From Saccharomycopsis fibuligera x Saccharomycopsis cf. fibuligera (lineage: Eukaryota; Ascomycota; Saccharomycetes; Ascoideales; Saccharomycopsidaceae): a stretch of 64,000 nt of DNA. The notes beneath the pieces are model-generated. The model was not told where the DNA came from and made no database searches. It saw only the letters and a program-made list of their open reading frames with translations. The DNA is taken from positions 682,001 to 746,000 of the forward strand of contig CP012812.1 of NCBI GenBank assembly GCA_001936135.1. The letters run 5' to 3'. Position numbers and translations under genes: made by a program. The stretch's first letter is position 1; each line of letters starts with the position of its first letter. Shown one piece after another: positions 1 through 9,924 of this stretch.

Positions 1-1
1 T

Positions 2-889
2 CAAGTCAAAAATCACAACCATGGCAATACCAGTATTGAGGAAAATTACAATATAACTGATGACTCGGTGGGCATCGTTTTTGACGGTTGGCAGACAGAA
101 GGAATGGATGAAGATGAAGATGAGGATAATGATATTATGGCGACAGCGGCGGCGTTAGTTTATGAAAGCGATAGCAGCGACGACTATGACAGCGACGACT
201 ATGGTAATGATGATGATGATGATGATGTGCTAAACCAAAATAATCTCAATAATGACAATTTTGACAGTAACAAGAATAATAGTGATGCTAATAACAATAA
301 GGATGATGAGCGTCTTCTTATGCGACAATTTGATGATATACAGTCTTTTCATCATAAGTCTCTTCACGTTTCCTTGAGAAGTGCTAGTGAGCAGAGCTTT
401 TACTATTATCGATGTCATGAAGAAAGCAGTTGTGGAAGTAGCAACAGCAGCAGCGCTAATGAAAGAGATTATGAAAGCGAATCGTCATGTACTTCAGCGG
501 GTGATTCCAGCGACAACTCCCCTTTAAGACAATTGCAGTATGGCAAACAACAACAGCAGCAGAAGCAAAATCAACCACAATATGAAAATAATTTAAAGAG
601 TAAACCAGTGCTTAAACACACAATAAGCTCTGGTAGCACCACCAACAGTATAAAGAAAGTGAGATTCATTGCTCAAGCAAGTATTATTGGCATTAGCGAG
701 CTTGATGTTTCTGAAATACCGAACCAGAAAACTTTACATGAATTATGCTTGGAACGCAAGAATTTGAGGGCTTCTAAAGAAAATGATACTTACAGTATGT
801 TTGACAGTGATCCTGAATTTCTTGACCTTGAATTATTGACGAAAAAATGCACTAAGTTAAATGAGAACATGGCTAATCTTAAACTTTGA
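2..889 (+). CDS. 3' part of an acidic, low-complexity protein with a PP1-docking motif (5' end outside window)
   Basis: The frame is open from base 2, with no ATG before the window edge, so this is the C-terminal 295 or so residues of a longer protein. It is rich in Asp/Glu, Ser and Asn: acidic clusters lie at about 110-230, an Asn/Asp stretch at 235-305, and a short Gln run near 550. A positively charged patch near the C-terminus contains KKVRF (653-667), which matches the RVxF consensus used by protein phosphatase 1 (Glc7) regulatory subunits. The last 70 residues look more ordered and may be the conserved part. I do not recognise the family; a Glc7 regulator is an inference from one short motif. 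It converges with SYF2 downstream. Confidence 0.75.
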   Translation, partial: QVKNHNHGNTSIEENYNITDDSVGIVFDGWQTEGMDEDEDEDNDIMATAAALVYESDSSDDYDSDDYGNDDDDDDVLNQNNLNNDNFDSNKNNSDANNNKDDERLLMRQFDDIQSFHHKSLHVSLRSASEQSFYYYRCHEESSCGSSNSSSANERDYESESSCTSAGDSSDNSPLRQLQYGKQQQQQKQNQPQYENNLKSKPVLKHTISSGSTTNSIKKVRFIAQASIIGISELDVSEIPNQKTLHELCLERKNLRASKENDTYSMFDSDPEFLDLELLTKKCTKLNENMANLKL

Positions 890-1464
890 TACTCAACAAT
901 GTCAATAAAAAACAGCAACAGCGACGAAAACCAAAAATAAAATAAAAAGAATAATTTTTTTGTTAAAAAAAAAGAACGGCGTATGCCTGTCTTTGCCTTT
1001 TTTTCAATCCCAATGTACTATACCATAACCCACAACACCAGCTTTACGACATTTTACGACTATATTCATTGTTCTTCATTTCTAAAACCTTTTCACTTTT
1101 TTTTTTTCTTCTTTTTCACTTTTTCCTCTATTTTTAAGGTTCTTTATATATTGTTTTTCCAAAAATTTTGAGTTTTAGCAATGTATATTAATGGCTTCAT
1201 CTGGAGGCTTTTTACGTTATCATTTTGAAACCCGTAAGTTCTACAGTGAGTGGAAGTAACAAAAGTGCTACTGCTATGCTTATAGCGTATGAATTACAAA
1301 ACAAAACAAAACAAAACAAAACAAAACAAAACAAAACAAAACAAAACAAAACAACTAAAATAAACCAGCCGAAATTAAAACTGAAATAAAACTATTTTAC
1401 AATAAGAAAATCTTTACAGAAAACCACCATAAGCAACAATATAAAAGCAGTCTACCTTTCTCAA
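890..1464. other. Convergent intergenic region with pentanucleotide array
   Basis: Shared 3' region of the acidic protein gene and SYF2. It holds T-rich tracts near 1097-1125 and the AAAAC array at 1297-1353. I see no gene in it. Confidence 0.7.
1297..1353. repeat. (ACAAA)n pentanucleotide array, about 11 units
   Basis: Near-perfect tandem ACAAA units, about 110 bp downstream of the SYF2 stop codon. On the SYF2 sense strand the repeat reads GTTTT. Confidence 0.95.
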
Positions 1465-2172
1465 TTAATTAGCCCCCTTTTCAAAATTCTCCCGGATTTC
1501 TTTGGTGTACTTGTCATAATGTCTACCAAGCTTCTCATTGAAGTCTTTATTCTTTCTATTAATATACAAAGATGTCCCCTTAGCATTCTTTTCTCTTGTT
1601 TTGTTTGTCTTTGTAATTTTCCTTGTTTCTGCATCTTTAGTTGTCTTTACTAACAAATCCACATCTCTTTTTGCTGGCCTGTGATTGAAAGCGTATTCTT
1701 GTGAATAAGAATCCCCTGTCGTTAGCACCTTACCCACACTATTTCTAGCACTCTGACCTTCACCACCAAAACTATTTTGCTTCTTCTTGGCAAGCTCGTT
1801 AATTCTTTTCAAGTACGTTTGTTCTGCTAGCTGATTATAATCGCTATATTTTGCATTCTGTTTATTGCGCTGCTGTTCTGCTTTTTTCTCTTCCCAGTGC
1901 TCATTGTCTTCTACTGAGTAATTCCAAAGTTTCTTGCGCTCTATTTCATCGAGCGGCTGACCTGAGCTCAAATCACCACTAGCGCTGTTTTTGAGCTTTT
2001 CTTCTTCTTCTTTGCTGTGCTTCTTAGCTTGGTTTTTAAGCTTTTGCGGATTAGTGCGGTTTCGCTGGTGTTCAAGATAAAGCTCTTTTCTATTCTCATC
2101 GTCGACTTTTCTTCGCTGGATTTTCAAATCCTGAAATTTCTTCAATCTTTCTGCTGTAGATATGGATGACAT
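1465..2172 (-). CDS. SYF2: Syf2-like pre-mRNA splicing factor
   Basis: A 235-residue, highly charged, largely helical protein. Its middle contains the SYF2-family signature around LWNYSVEDNEHWEEKK (residues about 82-97), followed by a coiled Lys/Glu/Gln-rich helix and a basic C-terminus with FNEKLGRHYDKYT. In yeast, Syf2 belongs to the NineTeen/Prp19-associated complex and stabilises the activated spliceosome together with Isy1 and Cwc2. Length is close to the S. cerevisiae protein (about 215 aa). The start is the ATG at 2172. It is divergent from ARB1, with 441 bp between the start codons. Several genes in this window have introns, so a functional splicing machinery is clearly used. Confidence 0.88.
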   Translation of the reverse strand: MSSISTAERLKKFQDLKIQRRKVDDENRKELYLEHQRNRTNPQKLKNQAKKHSKEEEEKLKNSASGDLSSGQPLDEIERKKLWNYSVEDNEHWEEKKAEQQRNKQNAKYSDYNQLAEQTYLKRINELAKKKQNSFGGEGQSARNSVGKVLTTGDSYSQEYAFNHRPAKRDVDLLVKTTKDAETRKITKTNKTREKNAKGTSLYINRKNKDFNEKLGRHYDKYTKEIRENFEKGAN

Positions 2173-2613
2173 TACTTTGACTTGACTACTAACAACACTA
2201 TTTCACCTCACTGCCTATAGTGACCTTATAGCGCTCTTAGAGCACACGGCGATGCCCAATGATGGGGCCTTGATTATAGCTTACTTGATTAGTGATGCGT
2301 TCCACGTGAAGATCACTCAGTGTCCGGGTACCCCAAGATGCCTGCTCACAAAAATTTTATTTTTTTTTATTTTTTTTTTTCACGGACGCCTGGTTCTATG
2401 ATTTTCTGCCGTCCAACGAGCCTTGCTTTCTATCGCCTTTTTTTTTTCCTTCTTTGGACAGACAGACAGACAAATCGACAAACAGACTACTGACAATTGT
2501 AAGCTTCAAGCAGAACAACATTGTCATTTGCCTTTTCTTTTTGATTTCTATATCGTTAATTCTTTGGAAACAAAACCAAAAGACAAGCTAACTTACAGTC
2601 TAATCTATACATC
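2173..2613. promoter_or_regulatory. Divergent SYF2/ARB1 promoter region
   Basis: Contains an E-box CACGTG (2303-2308, the Cbf1-type core), an AAAAATTTT element at 2350-2358 that matches the RRPE motif of ribosome-biogenesis genes, and a T-rich tract just after it. The RRPE fits ARB1. These are motif matches only. Confidence 0.55.
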
Positions 2614-4395
2614 ATGGTTTCCGCATCTAAAGCTAAGAGAGAGGCTAAGAGAGCCGCCACTGGCAAGAAGCCAAAGAAGGGAGCCAAGGACGAAGTCGAA
2701 GCTGCTACTGAACAAATTGAAAAATTAAAGATGCAAACCGATGAAGAAGGTATCTCTGACCGTGTTGTCACTGGTGTCTTGGATTCTCTTGAAACTTCCA
2801 GAGATATCAAGTTGTCTTCTGTTTCCTTGTTGTTTCACGGTAAAGTGTTGATTCAAGATTCTACTTTGGAATTGAATTACGGTAGAAGATACGGTTTGTT
2901 GGGTGCTAACGGTTGCGGTAAGTCCACTTTGTTGAGATCACTTGCCGCTAGAGAATTCCCAGTTCCAGCTCATCTTGACGTTTACTTGTTGAATGAACCT
3001 GCTGGTCCAACTGAATTTTCCGCTTTGGAGTACGTTGTTAGAGAAGCTGAAGCTGATTTGAAAAGATTGGAAGATATGGTTGAACAAATCATTGTTGATG
3101 AAGGTCCAGAAGCTCCACAATTAGATGGTTTGTATGAAAGAATTGATGATTTGGATCCATCCACTTTTGAATCCAGAGCTGCTGTTATTTTGACCGGTTT
3201 GGGTTTCAACAAACAAACTATTTTGAAGAAAACCAAGGACATGTCCGGTGGTTGGAGAATGCGTGTTGCTTTGGCTAAAGCTTTGTTTGTTAAGCCAACT
3301 TTGCTTTTATTGGATGACCCTACTGCCCATTTGGATTTGGAAGCTTGTGTTTGGTTGGAAGAATACTTAAAGAGATTCGACCGTATCTTGGTGTTAGTTT
3401 CTCACTCCCAGGATTTCTTGAATGGTGTCTGTTCTAATATGATTGATATGAGATTGCAAAGAATTCAGCAATATGGTGGTAACTACGATGCTTATGTCAA
3501 GACCAGATCCGAATTGGAAGTTAACCAAATGAAACAATACAACAAGCAACAGGAAGAAATTGCTCACATTAAGAAGTTTATTGCTTCTGCTGGTACTTAT
3601 GCTAACTTGGTCAGACAAGCTAAATCTAGACAAAAGATTTTGGATAAGATGGAAGCTGATGGTTTGATTCCAAAAGTTGTTGAAGATAAAGTCTTCTCTT
3701 TTAGATTCCCAGATGTTGAAAAATTGCCACCTCCAGTTTTGGCTTTCGATGACATTTCTTTCTCTTATGATGGTACTCCAGAAAACCGTCTTTACGAACA
3801 TTTGAGTTTTGGTGTGGATATGGATTCTAGAATTGCTTTGGTGGGTCCAAATGGTGTGGGTAAATCTACTTTGTTGAAGCTTATGACTGGTGCATTACAA
3901 GCTCAAGGTGGTAGAGTTTCTAAACACACTCACATCAAATTAGGTGTTTACTCTCAACATTCTGCTGATCAATTGGACTTAACCAAGAACCCATTAGAAT
4001 TTGTTCGTGACAAGTTCTCCAACATCTCTCAAGATTTCCAATACTGGAGACAACAATTGGGTAGATATGGTTTGACTGGTGAACAACAAACCGCACAAAT
4101 GGCTACTTTGTCTGAGGGTCAAAGATCCAGAGTTGTGTTTGCCTTGTTGGCCTTGGAAGCTCCAAACATTATTTTGTTGGATGAACCTACTAACGGTTTA
4201 GATATCCCAACCATTGACTCTTTGGCTGATGCTATCAACGCCTTCAGTGGTGGTGTAGTTGTTGTGTCCCACGATTTCAGATTGTTGGACAAGGTTGCTA
4301 AAGACATTTTCGTGGTGGAAAACAAAACTGCTACTAGATGGGATGGTTCTATCTTGCAATATAAGCAGAAATTGGCCAAGAATGTTGTCTTATAA
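2614..4395 (+). CDS. ARB1: Arb1, ABC-F ATPase of ribosome biogenesis
   Basis: A 593-residue soluble ABC-F protein with two nucleotide-binding domains and no membrane segment. First Walker A GANGCGKST is near residue 96, signature MSGGW near 210, and Walker B LLLLDDPTAHLD near 230. Second Walker A GPNGVGKST is near 411, signature LSEGQ near 499, and Walker B IILLDEPTNGLD near 519. The N-terminus is Lys/Ala-rich (VSASKAKREAKR), as in S. cerevisiae Arb1, which shuttles between nucleus and cytosol and promotes 40S and 60S maturation. Identity to yeast Arb1 is high along its whole length. Codon use is that of a highly expressed gene: mostly TTG for Leu and no in-frame CTG at all, which fits a CTG-clade genome. 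The start is the ATG at 2614. Confidence 0.97.
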   Translation: MVSASKAKREAKRAATGKKPKKGAKDEVEAATEQIEKLKMQTDEEGISDRVVTGVLDSLETSRDIKLSSVSLLFHGKVLIQDSTLELNYGRRYGLLGANGCGKSTLLRSLAAREFPVPAHLDVYLLNEPAGPTEFSALEYVVREAEADLKRLEDMVEQIIVDEGPEAPQLDGLYERIDDLDPSTFESRAAVILTGLGFNKQTILKKTKDMSGGWRMRVALAKALFVKPTLLLLDDPTAHLDLEACVWLEEYLKRFDRILVLVSHSQDFLNGVCSNMIDMRLQRIQQYGGNYDAYVKTRSELEVNQMKQYNKQQEEIAHIKKFIASAGTYANLVRQAKSRQKILDKMEADGLIPKVVEDKVFSFRFPDVEKLPPPVLAFDDISFSYDGTPENRLYEHLSFGVDMDSRIALVGPNGVGKSTLLKLMTGALQAQGGRVSKHTHIKLGVYSQHSADQLDLTKNPLEFVRDKFSNISQDFQYWRQQLGRYGLTGEQQTAQMATLSEGQRSRVVFALLALEAPNIILLDEPTNGLDIPTIDSLADAINAFSGGVVVVSHDFRLLDKVAKDIFVVENKTATRWDGSILQYKQKLAKNVVL

Positions 4396-5409
4396 GCTTG
4401 TTAAATTGGTTATATTACTAGTACAATTACTACTACTACGGTTTATGTGTTACTTTATTTTTGTTTAATAATCATTTTTGTTTTTGCTCTTTTTTTATTT
4501 CAACTCTTTTGCTTTTTTTCTCTTCTTTTTTGCCCTGTTTTAACCTTGCGTTTTCTTTTTTCTTCCATCTCTCCATTAACGTGTATTACTTTTCACTTTT
4601 CATTTATAGAGTCGGCCATTTGTTAGTATTGTTTCTCATACGATGAATGGCCTTTTAGAGACGCGTGGTGGCTTATCAGGGAAGAAGAGAATAAGAGAAT
4701 AACGTATGGAGTGAAAAGAGAGAAGATTACTAAAAAGAAAAAGAGATGACGACAAAAAGGCGAAATGAAGCTAGCAAGTTTATGGTATAGGACAGGTTGT
4801 GGTTATTTTCATTGGAGGAATTGTTTCTTGTATTGCTCAAATTAATACATAATAATTTTATTTATCTATAAAAAATTTTTTTGTAGACTATTGTAAATTA
4901 GTTTATATCCCTAACATGACAGTGAACTTTTGATGTATGAGTAGAGAAGAGCAATCATCAAAGGTTAAAGCTTCAAAGGGTACCCGGCCCTTACTACAAC
5001 ACTGTTAACGCTTCCCGTTTTCCTGTTTTATTTTGGTGTTTTTTCCTCCAGCGAAATTGAAAAAAATAAAACAAAAGAACCCAAACACCAGAAACGCAAC
5101 GGCAATCCCAAAACACCACCACGATTGACTGACTGGGGGCTAGCGTTATTCCAATCTAACAATCATTAACGCCACTTCAATACACATCCAGATTGATTGA
5201 CTGAGAAAGCCATAGCAAAACAAAAACGTATTGAGCACTAGCACTTTGTTGGATTTACAGAAATTATATACATCATTCTGTATATAGTTTTGTCATTCTT
5301 TCACAATTTACCTTTTTGACAACTATCCCATCCATTCAGCATCAAACAAACCACAATACAAACCCAACTTCAATTTACTGGCATAAAATAACATATCAAA
5401 TAATAAATA
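4396..5409. other. ARB1 3' region and SPT6 promoter
   Basis: T-rich 3' flank of ARB1 (4440-4640), then an A-rich, CAAAA-rich SPT6 leader. No gene, tRNA or repeat was recognised. Confidence 0.6.
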
Positions 5410-8400
5410 ATGTCCGACTATGGCAGTGAAGATGAAGGACAAAAGCCAGGGACCAAGTACATTGACAGAAATGCTGAAGAGTCCGATGATAACAATGACA
5501 TAGTGGATTCATCCGAGGAAGATGAAGAAGACGATGACGAAGAGATGCAAAAAATTCGTGAAGGGTTCATTGTGGATGATGAAGAAGGCGATGAAGATGA
5601 AGAAGAGAGCGGCATGGAAGGCGGAAGACGTAGCAAAAAGCATCGTCGTCACCATCGCAAGCGGAAGAGACATCATAAAGAAATATCCGAAGATAATGAT
5701 GATGATACAAAGGGTGGCAAGAATAATGGCCGTGAAGATGACGATTTGTTAGACGAAGATGATTTGGACCTTTTAAGAGAAAATACGGGTGCTGCACCAA
5801 GATCACCTGAATCTAAAAAACTTAAAAGATTAAAGAAAAGAGGCTCCGGCGATGCAGATGAAGGCGATGCTGGGTCAGCTCGTTACGGTAACGCATTGGA
5901 TGATATTTTTAGTGATGACGAACAACCACAGGAAGACTACGACGAAGATGATGTCGTCGAAGAAAGAACTTCGTCTAATAGAGCCAGAGGTGGTCATATG
6001 GATGAGATGGATGATTTCATTGAAGAAGACTCTGATGAAGAAGGAGAGCCGCGTGACCGTGAGCCAATCAAAAAATATAGACCGCAAGTCAGTAGTGCTG
6101 CCATTGCTCATTATAGTGACATTGACCAAGAAAAATTGGATCAGTTGTTTGAAATCTTTGGTGATGGTACTGATTACGAATGGGCTTTAGAGTTGGAGGA
6201 ACAAGGTGATTTGGATAATGAAGAATTAGATGAAGATGAACAAGGTGATGGCGCACCAAAACTTACTGATATTTTCGAACAAACAGAATTGAAAGAAAAA
6301 ATGTTAACAGAAGAAGACAATCAAGTTCGTATCACTGACATACCTGAAAGATTCCAAGAATTACGTGGTCCGGTGAAACATTATAAATTAACAGCAGAAG
6401 ATTTTGAACAAGAAAAAACTTGGGTAAGTGAAGTCTTGGGTACTGAAAAAATTGACTTTTTGGCCAAAAACCCAAATGTTACGGAAGCTTTTAAAGACGC
6501 AGTTTCTGACGTTTTAACTTTTGTTTGCGAAGATGCATTGGAGGTGCCATTCATCTGGGCCCATAGAAAAGATTTCATTACGTTCACAGATAAAGATCCA
6601 ATCAGCGGTAAGCTTAGTCTAATTGACTTGTTGAATGAAAACGATTTATGGAGAATTGTCCAGCTAGATATCGAGTTCCATAGTTTTTTGCAAAAGAAGA
6701 AAACTGTTGAAAGATTTTTGTCTAAGCTTGACTTGGTTGACGAATACGGTGATGCGGTTCAATCATTAACCAAATTACAAGAATTTCAAGATTTTTACGA
6801 ATTTTTGCTTTTTAATTATTCTGCTAAACTCAAAGAACTTGCGGATAAAGGCGAGGATGACCTTGACGAAATTGATGAAGATGATTATGATCCAGGTGAT
6901 GTGGAAGGGGTTACTAAGAAGAGAACTGGTCAAAACAAAGCGAAATCAATCAAGAGGCATTCCAAATATTCTGCTTGGAACAGAATTAGAAACTCTGGTG
7001 TTTATGAATTAGTAAAAGCTCTTGGTATCACTGCCGCAGAAGTTGGCGCCAATATTTCCACCTCTACCAGAGAACATTTTACTAGAGATACTGAAGAAGA
7101 TCCAGACGATTTGATTAACGAAGTTGCAACTAGACCTGATAGCGCTTACGCAACTCCTCATGTGGTAAGCAATATGGTGGAGAAGATGTTTGCTGAAGAG
7201 TTATTTCATGAGCCAAGAATAAGATCTGTGGTAAGAACCGCATTCACGCAGTATGCTCGTATTAATGTCAAATTGACAGAAAAGGGTAAAGTGAAAATTA
7301 CCAAGGGTTCACCAAATTATGAATTCAAGTATTTGATAAATAGAGCAATTAATTCATTTGAAGACGATCCAAGTTTGTTTATAAGAATGTTAACTGCTGA
7401 ACAAGAAAACTTGATCCAAATTAACATTGTGTTACCATCATTGGATGGGTTTTTGGAACATATTTTCAGATCGGCATTGGCCTCTGATAGCGAATCTGAG
7501 ATCAGTACTAAATGGAACAATATCAGAAAGAATTCTTTGCATTTAATGATGAAAAAGTTGATTCCTCTTGTGTGCTTAAACATCAAGGAAGAGTTGAGAA
7601 AAGAATGTGAGAGAGTATTATTTTTCAAAGTGAGAAACGCGGTGGTCAAAAAGCTAGATCAAGCACCATACAAACCAGCAGGTTTCTTGCACGGTACTGT
7701 TCCGGAAACTTTAACTTTATCATGTGGTGAAGGTAACTTTCACACAGATGCAGTGGTAGGAGTTCATACTAATGCATATGGTGAAGTGAAAGAATTTATC
7801 AAATTTGAACAAAACCCAATCCGTGATCCAGAATTTGCGGATGTCTTCATACAAAAAATTGAAGAAATGAGACCAGATGTCATTGGTATCAATGGTTATA
7901 ATGTGAATACGAAGAAATTGTACGATGTGATAAAGCAAATCATTGAAAAAGAACAACTAAGGCCAGAAACTCATCCTGAAGGTGATTATAGCGAATTTGA
8001 AAACAATGAGCCACCATTATTGGATGTCATTTTTGTCCCTGATGAAGTTGCCAGGTTATACCAAAACTCTCAAAGAGCTAAAGATGAATTTCCAGATAAG
8101 TCAAGTCTTGCTAAATATTGCGTTGCTTTGGCACGTTATTTGCAAAGTCCATTGCTTGAATACATTAACTTGGGAAGTGATTGTAAAGCGATTTTCTTCC
8201 ATAAGCAGCAATATTTGTTGTCTGATGAAAGATTATGGGAAGCAATTACTACCGCGTACGTTGATATTGTTAATATGGTTGGCGTTGACATTAATCAAGC
8301 TATTCGTGAACCATACTATGCTGCATGTTTGCAATATGTTGCTGGTTTAGGCCCAAGAAAAGCATCTGGCATTTTGCAAGGAATTCAAACTAAGAGCTCC

Positions 8401-9924
8401 TCCGGGCTTGTGAATAGATCACAGCTTGTCACATTGCAAATTACCGCTAAGAATGTGTTTATGAATTGTTCCAGTTTCTTGAGATTCTATGAAAGTTCCA
8501 ACAGTAGATATGCGGAAGAAGCTGATTTGTTGGATGAAACAAGAATTCACCCAGAAGATTATGTGTTGGCTACTAAGATGGCTGCTGATGCGTTAGAATT
8601 GGATGAAGAAGATATTGAAGATTTAGAAAATAGGCAAGGTGAAGGAGTTATTAGAAAATTGGAAGAAGGCAATAATTTGATGAAGTTGAATGAATTAATT
8701 CTTGAGGATTATGCTATTGAATTAGAGACCAAGCATGGTAAAAAGAAAAGAGCTACATTGTACATGATTAAGGACGAATTACAGAATCATTTCGAAGAAA
8801 TTAGACACAGGTTCCATATCATGAATGATCAGGAAATTTTTACCTCATTGACTGGTGAGAGTTCTGATTCTTTTTATCCTGGCGTGGTTTGCACTATTGT
8901 GTTGAAGAAAGTCAGTAATAGATTTTTATCGGGTGTCACTCAATTTTTGGTTAATTGTAATGTTAGAAGCGAACATATGCTTGAATACAATGACCGCAGA
9001 AACATTGATACTGTTTTCCATACTCAACAAGCAGTGAAAGCCAAGATATTGGAAATTGATTACGCTAGCTTTAGATGTGAAGCGTCAGTGTTGAAGAAAG
9101 ATGTTGATGCTCCAGAAGATAATCGTAATCAAGAAAAGAGAATCGACGAATGGGATGAAATCGCCGAAGCTAACGATATTAAATTGGAAAAATTGAAACT
9201 TGAACAGGAAAACAAACCAAAGAAATTTGTCAAGCATCCGTTTTTCCATAATTTCAATTCTCGCCAAGCAGAAGAATATCTTGCATCTATGAATAGAGGT
9301 GATTTGGTTATTAGGCCATCTTCAATTGGGGCTGATCATTTGGCCATTACTTGGAAAGTTGACAATAATTTGTATCAGCATTTGGATGTTATTGAAAGAA
9401 CCGTTGTCGGTCGTGATCAAGAAGAGAAAAAATCATACTATATCAAGAAATTTAAATATTCTGATTTGGACGAATTGATCACTTTCCATATTTACAAACT
9501 CGCTAAAAACGTTGAACTGATGGTGAACCATGATAAATTCTACAAGAAGTCACGTTCTGAAGCAGAAAATTATTTGGATTCGTACATAAAGGCCAACTCT
9601 GGCCGTGGATATTATATTTTCTGTTTTGACCACAAGCACCCAGGCTGGTTCACTTTGTTGTTCAAAGGTAGTGAAAAATCAAGAATTTTTTCTCTACCGG
9701 TTGAAGTTACCCCAAATGGTTATAGGCTCGAGGGTTACGATTATAGTTCTGTGGCATTGCTTACTAATGGGTTTAAACAAATTATGAAGAACAAGTACCA
9801 GGAAAGACAAAGAAGATACAATGGTTCAGGCGCTAGTGGTGCTGGTGGTGGAAGATATGGCGATTCCAGAGGTTCTGGATACAATAGTGCGCCAATGTAC
9901 AATAATTATGCTCATGGGTATTAA
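5410..9924 (+). CDS. SPT6: Spt6 transcription elongation factor and histone chaperone
   Basis: A 1504-residue protein with the whole Spt6 architecture. An acidic disordered N-terminus (1-230) leads into the Spn1/Iws1-binding helix (FEIFGDGTDYEWAL, about 248-262). A Tex-like core follows, with a YqgF-like domain (about 776-930; DAVVGVHTN), a helix-hairpin-helix (VAGLGPRKASGIL, about 977) and an S1-type domain (about 1147-1227). The tandem SH2 module (about 1275-1475) begins HPFFHNF and includes DLVIRPSS. Spt6 travels with RNA polymerase II, reassembles nucleosomes and binds the phosphorylated Rpb1 linker through the tandem SH2. The C-terminal tail is short and Gly/Ser/Tyr-rich. Length is near the S. 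cerevisiae protein (1451 aa). No intron is needed. Confidence 0.97.
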   Translation: MSDYGSEDEGQKPGTKYIDRNAEESDDNNDIVDSSEEDEEDDDEEMQKIREGFIVDDEEGDEDEEESGMEGGRRSKKHRRHHRKRKRHHKEISEDNDDDTKGGKNNGREDDDLLDEDDLDLLRENTGAAPRSPESKKLKRLKKRGSGDADEGDAGSARYGNALDDIFSDDEQPQEDYDEDDVVEERTSSNRARGGHMDEMDDFIEEDSDEEGEPRDREPIKKYRPQVSSAAIAHYSDIDQEKLDQLFEIFGDGTDYEWALELEEQGDLDNEELDEDEQGDGAPKLTDIFEQTELKEKMLTEEDNQVRITDIPERFQELRGPVKHYKLTAEDFEQEKTWVSEVLGTEKIDFLAKNPNVTEAFKDAVSDVLTFVCEDALEVPFIWAHRKDFITFTDKDPISGKLSLIDLLNENDLWRIVQLDIEFHSFLQKKKTVERFLSKLDLVDEYGDAVQSLTKLQEFQDFYEFLLFNYSAKLKELADKGEDDLDEIDEDDYDPGDVEGVTKKRTGQNKAKSIKRHSKYSAWNRIRNSGVYELVKALGITAAEVGANISTSTREHFTRDTEEDPDDLINEVATRPDSAYATPHVVSNMVEKMFAEELFHEPRIRSVVRTAFTQYARINVKLTEKGKVKITKGSPNYEFKYLINRAINSFEDDPSLFIRMLTAEQENLIQINIVLPSLDGFLEHIFRSALASDSESEISTKWNNIRKNSLHLMMKKLIPLVCLNIKEELRKECERVLFFKVRNAVVKKLDQAPYKPAGFLHGTVPETLTLSCGEGNFHTDAVVGVHTNAYGEVKEFIKFEQNPIRDPEFADVFIQKIEEMRPDVIGINGYNVNTKKLYDVIKQIIEKEQLRPETHPEGDYSEFENNEPPLLDVIFVPDEVARLYQNSQRAKDEFPDKSSLAKYCVALARYLQSPLLEYINLGSDCKAIFFHKQQYLLSDERLWEAITTAYVDIVNMVGVDINQAIREPYYAACLQYVAGLGPRKASGILQGIQTKSSSGLVNRSQLVTLQITAKNVFMNCSSFLRFYESSNSRYAEEADLLDETRIHPEDYVLATKMAADALELDEEDIEDLENRQGEGVIRKLEEGNNLMKLNELILEDYAIELETKHGKKKRATLYMIKDELQNHFEEIRHRFHIMNDQEIFTSLTGESSDSFYPGVVCTIVLKKVSNRFLSGVTQFLVNCNVRSEHMLEYNDRRNIDTVFHTQQAVKAKILEIDYASFRCEASVLKKDVDAPEDNRNQEKRIDEWDEIAEANDIKLEKLKLEQENKPKKFVKHPFFHNFNSRQAEEYLASMNRGDLVIRPSSIGADHLAITWKVDNNLYQHLDVIERTVVGRDQEEKKSYYIKKFKYSDLDELITFHIYKLAKNVELMVNHDKFYKKSRSEAENYLDSYIKANSGRGYYIFCFDHKHPGWFTLLFKGSEKSRIFSLPVEVTPNGYRLEGYDYSSVALLTNGFKQIMKNKYQERQRRYNGSGASGAGGGRYGDSRGSGYNSAPMYNNYAHGY

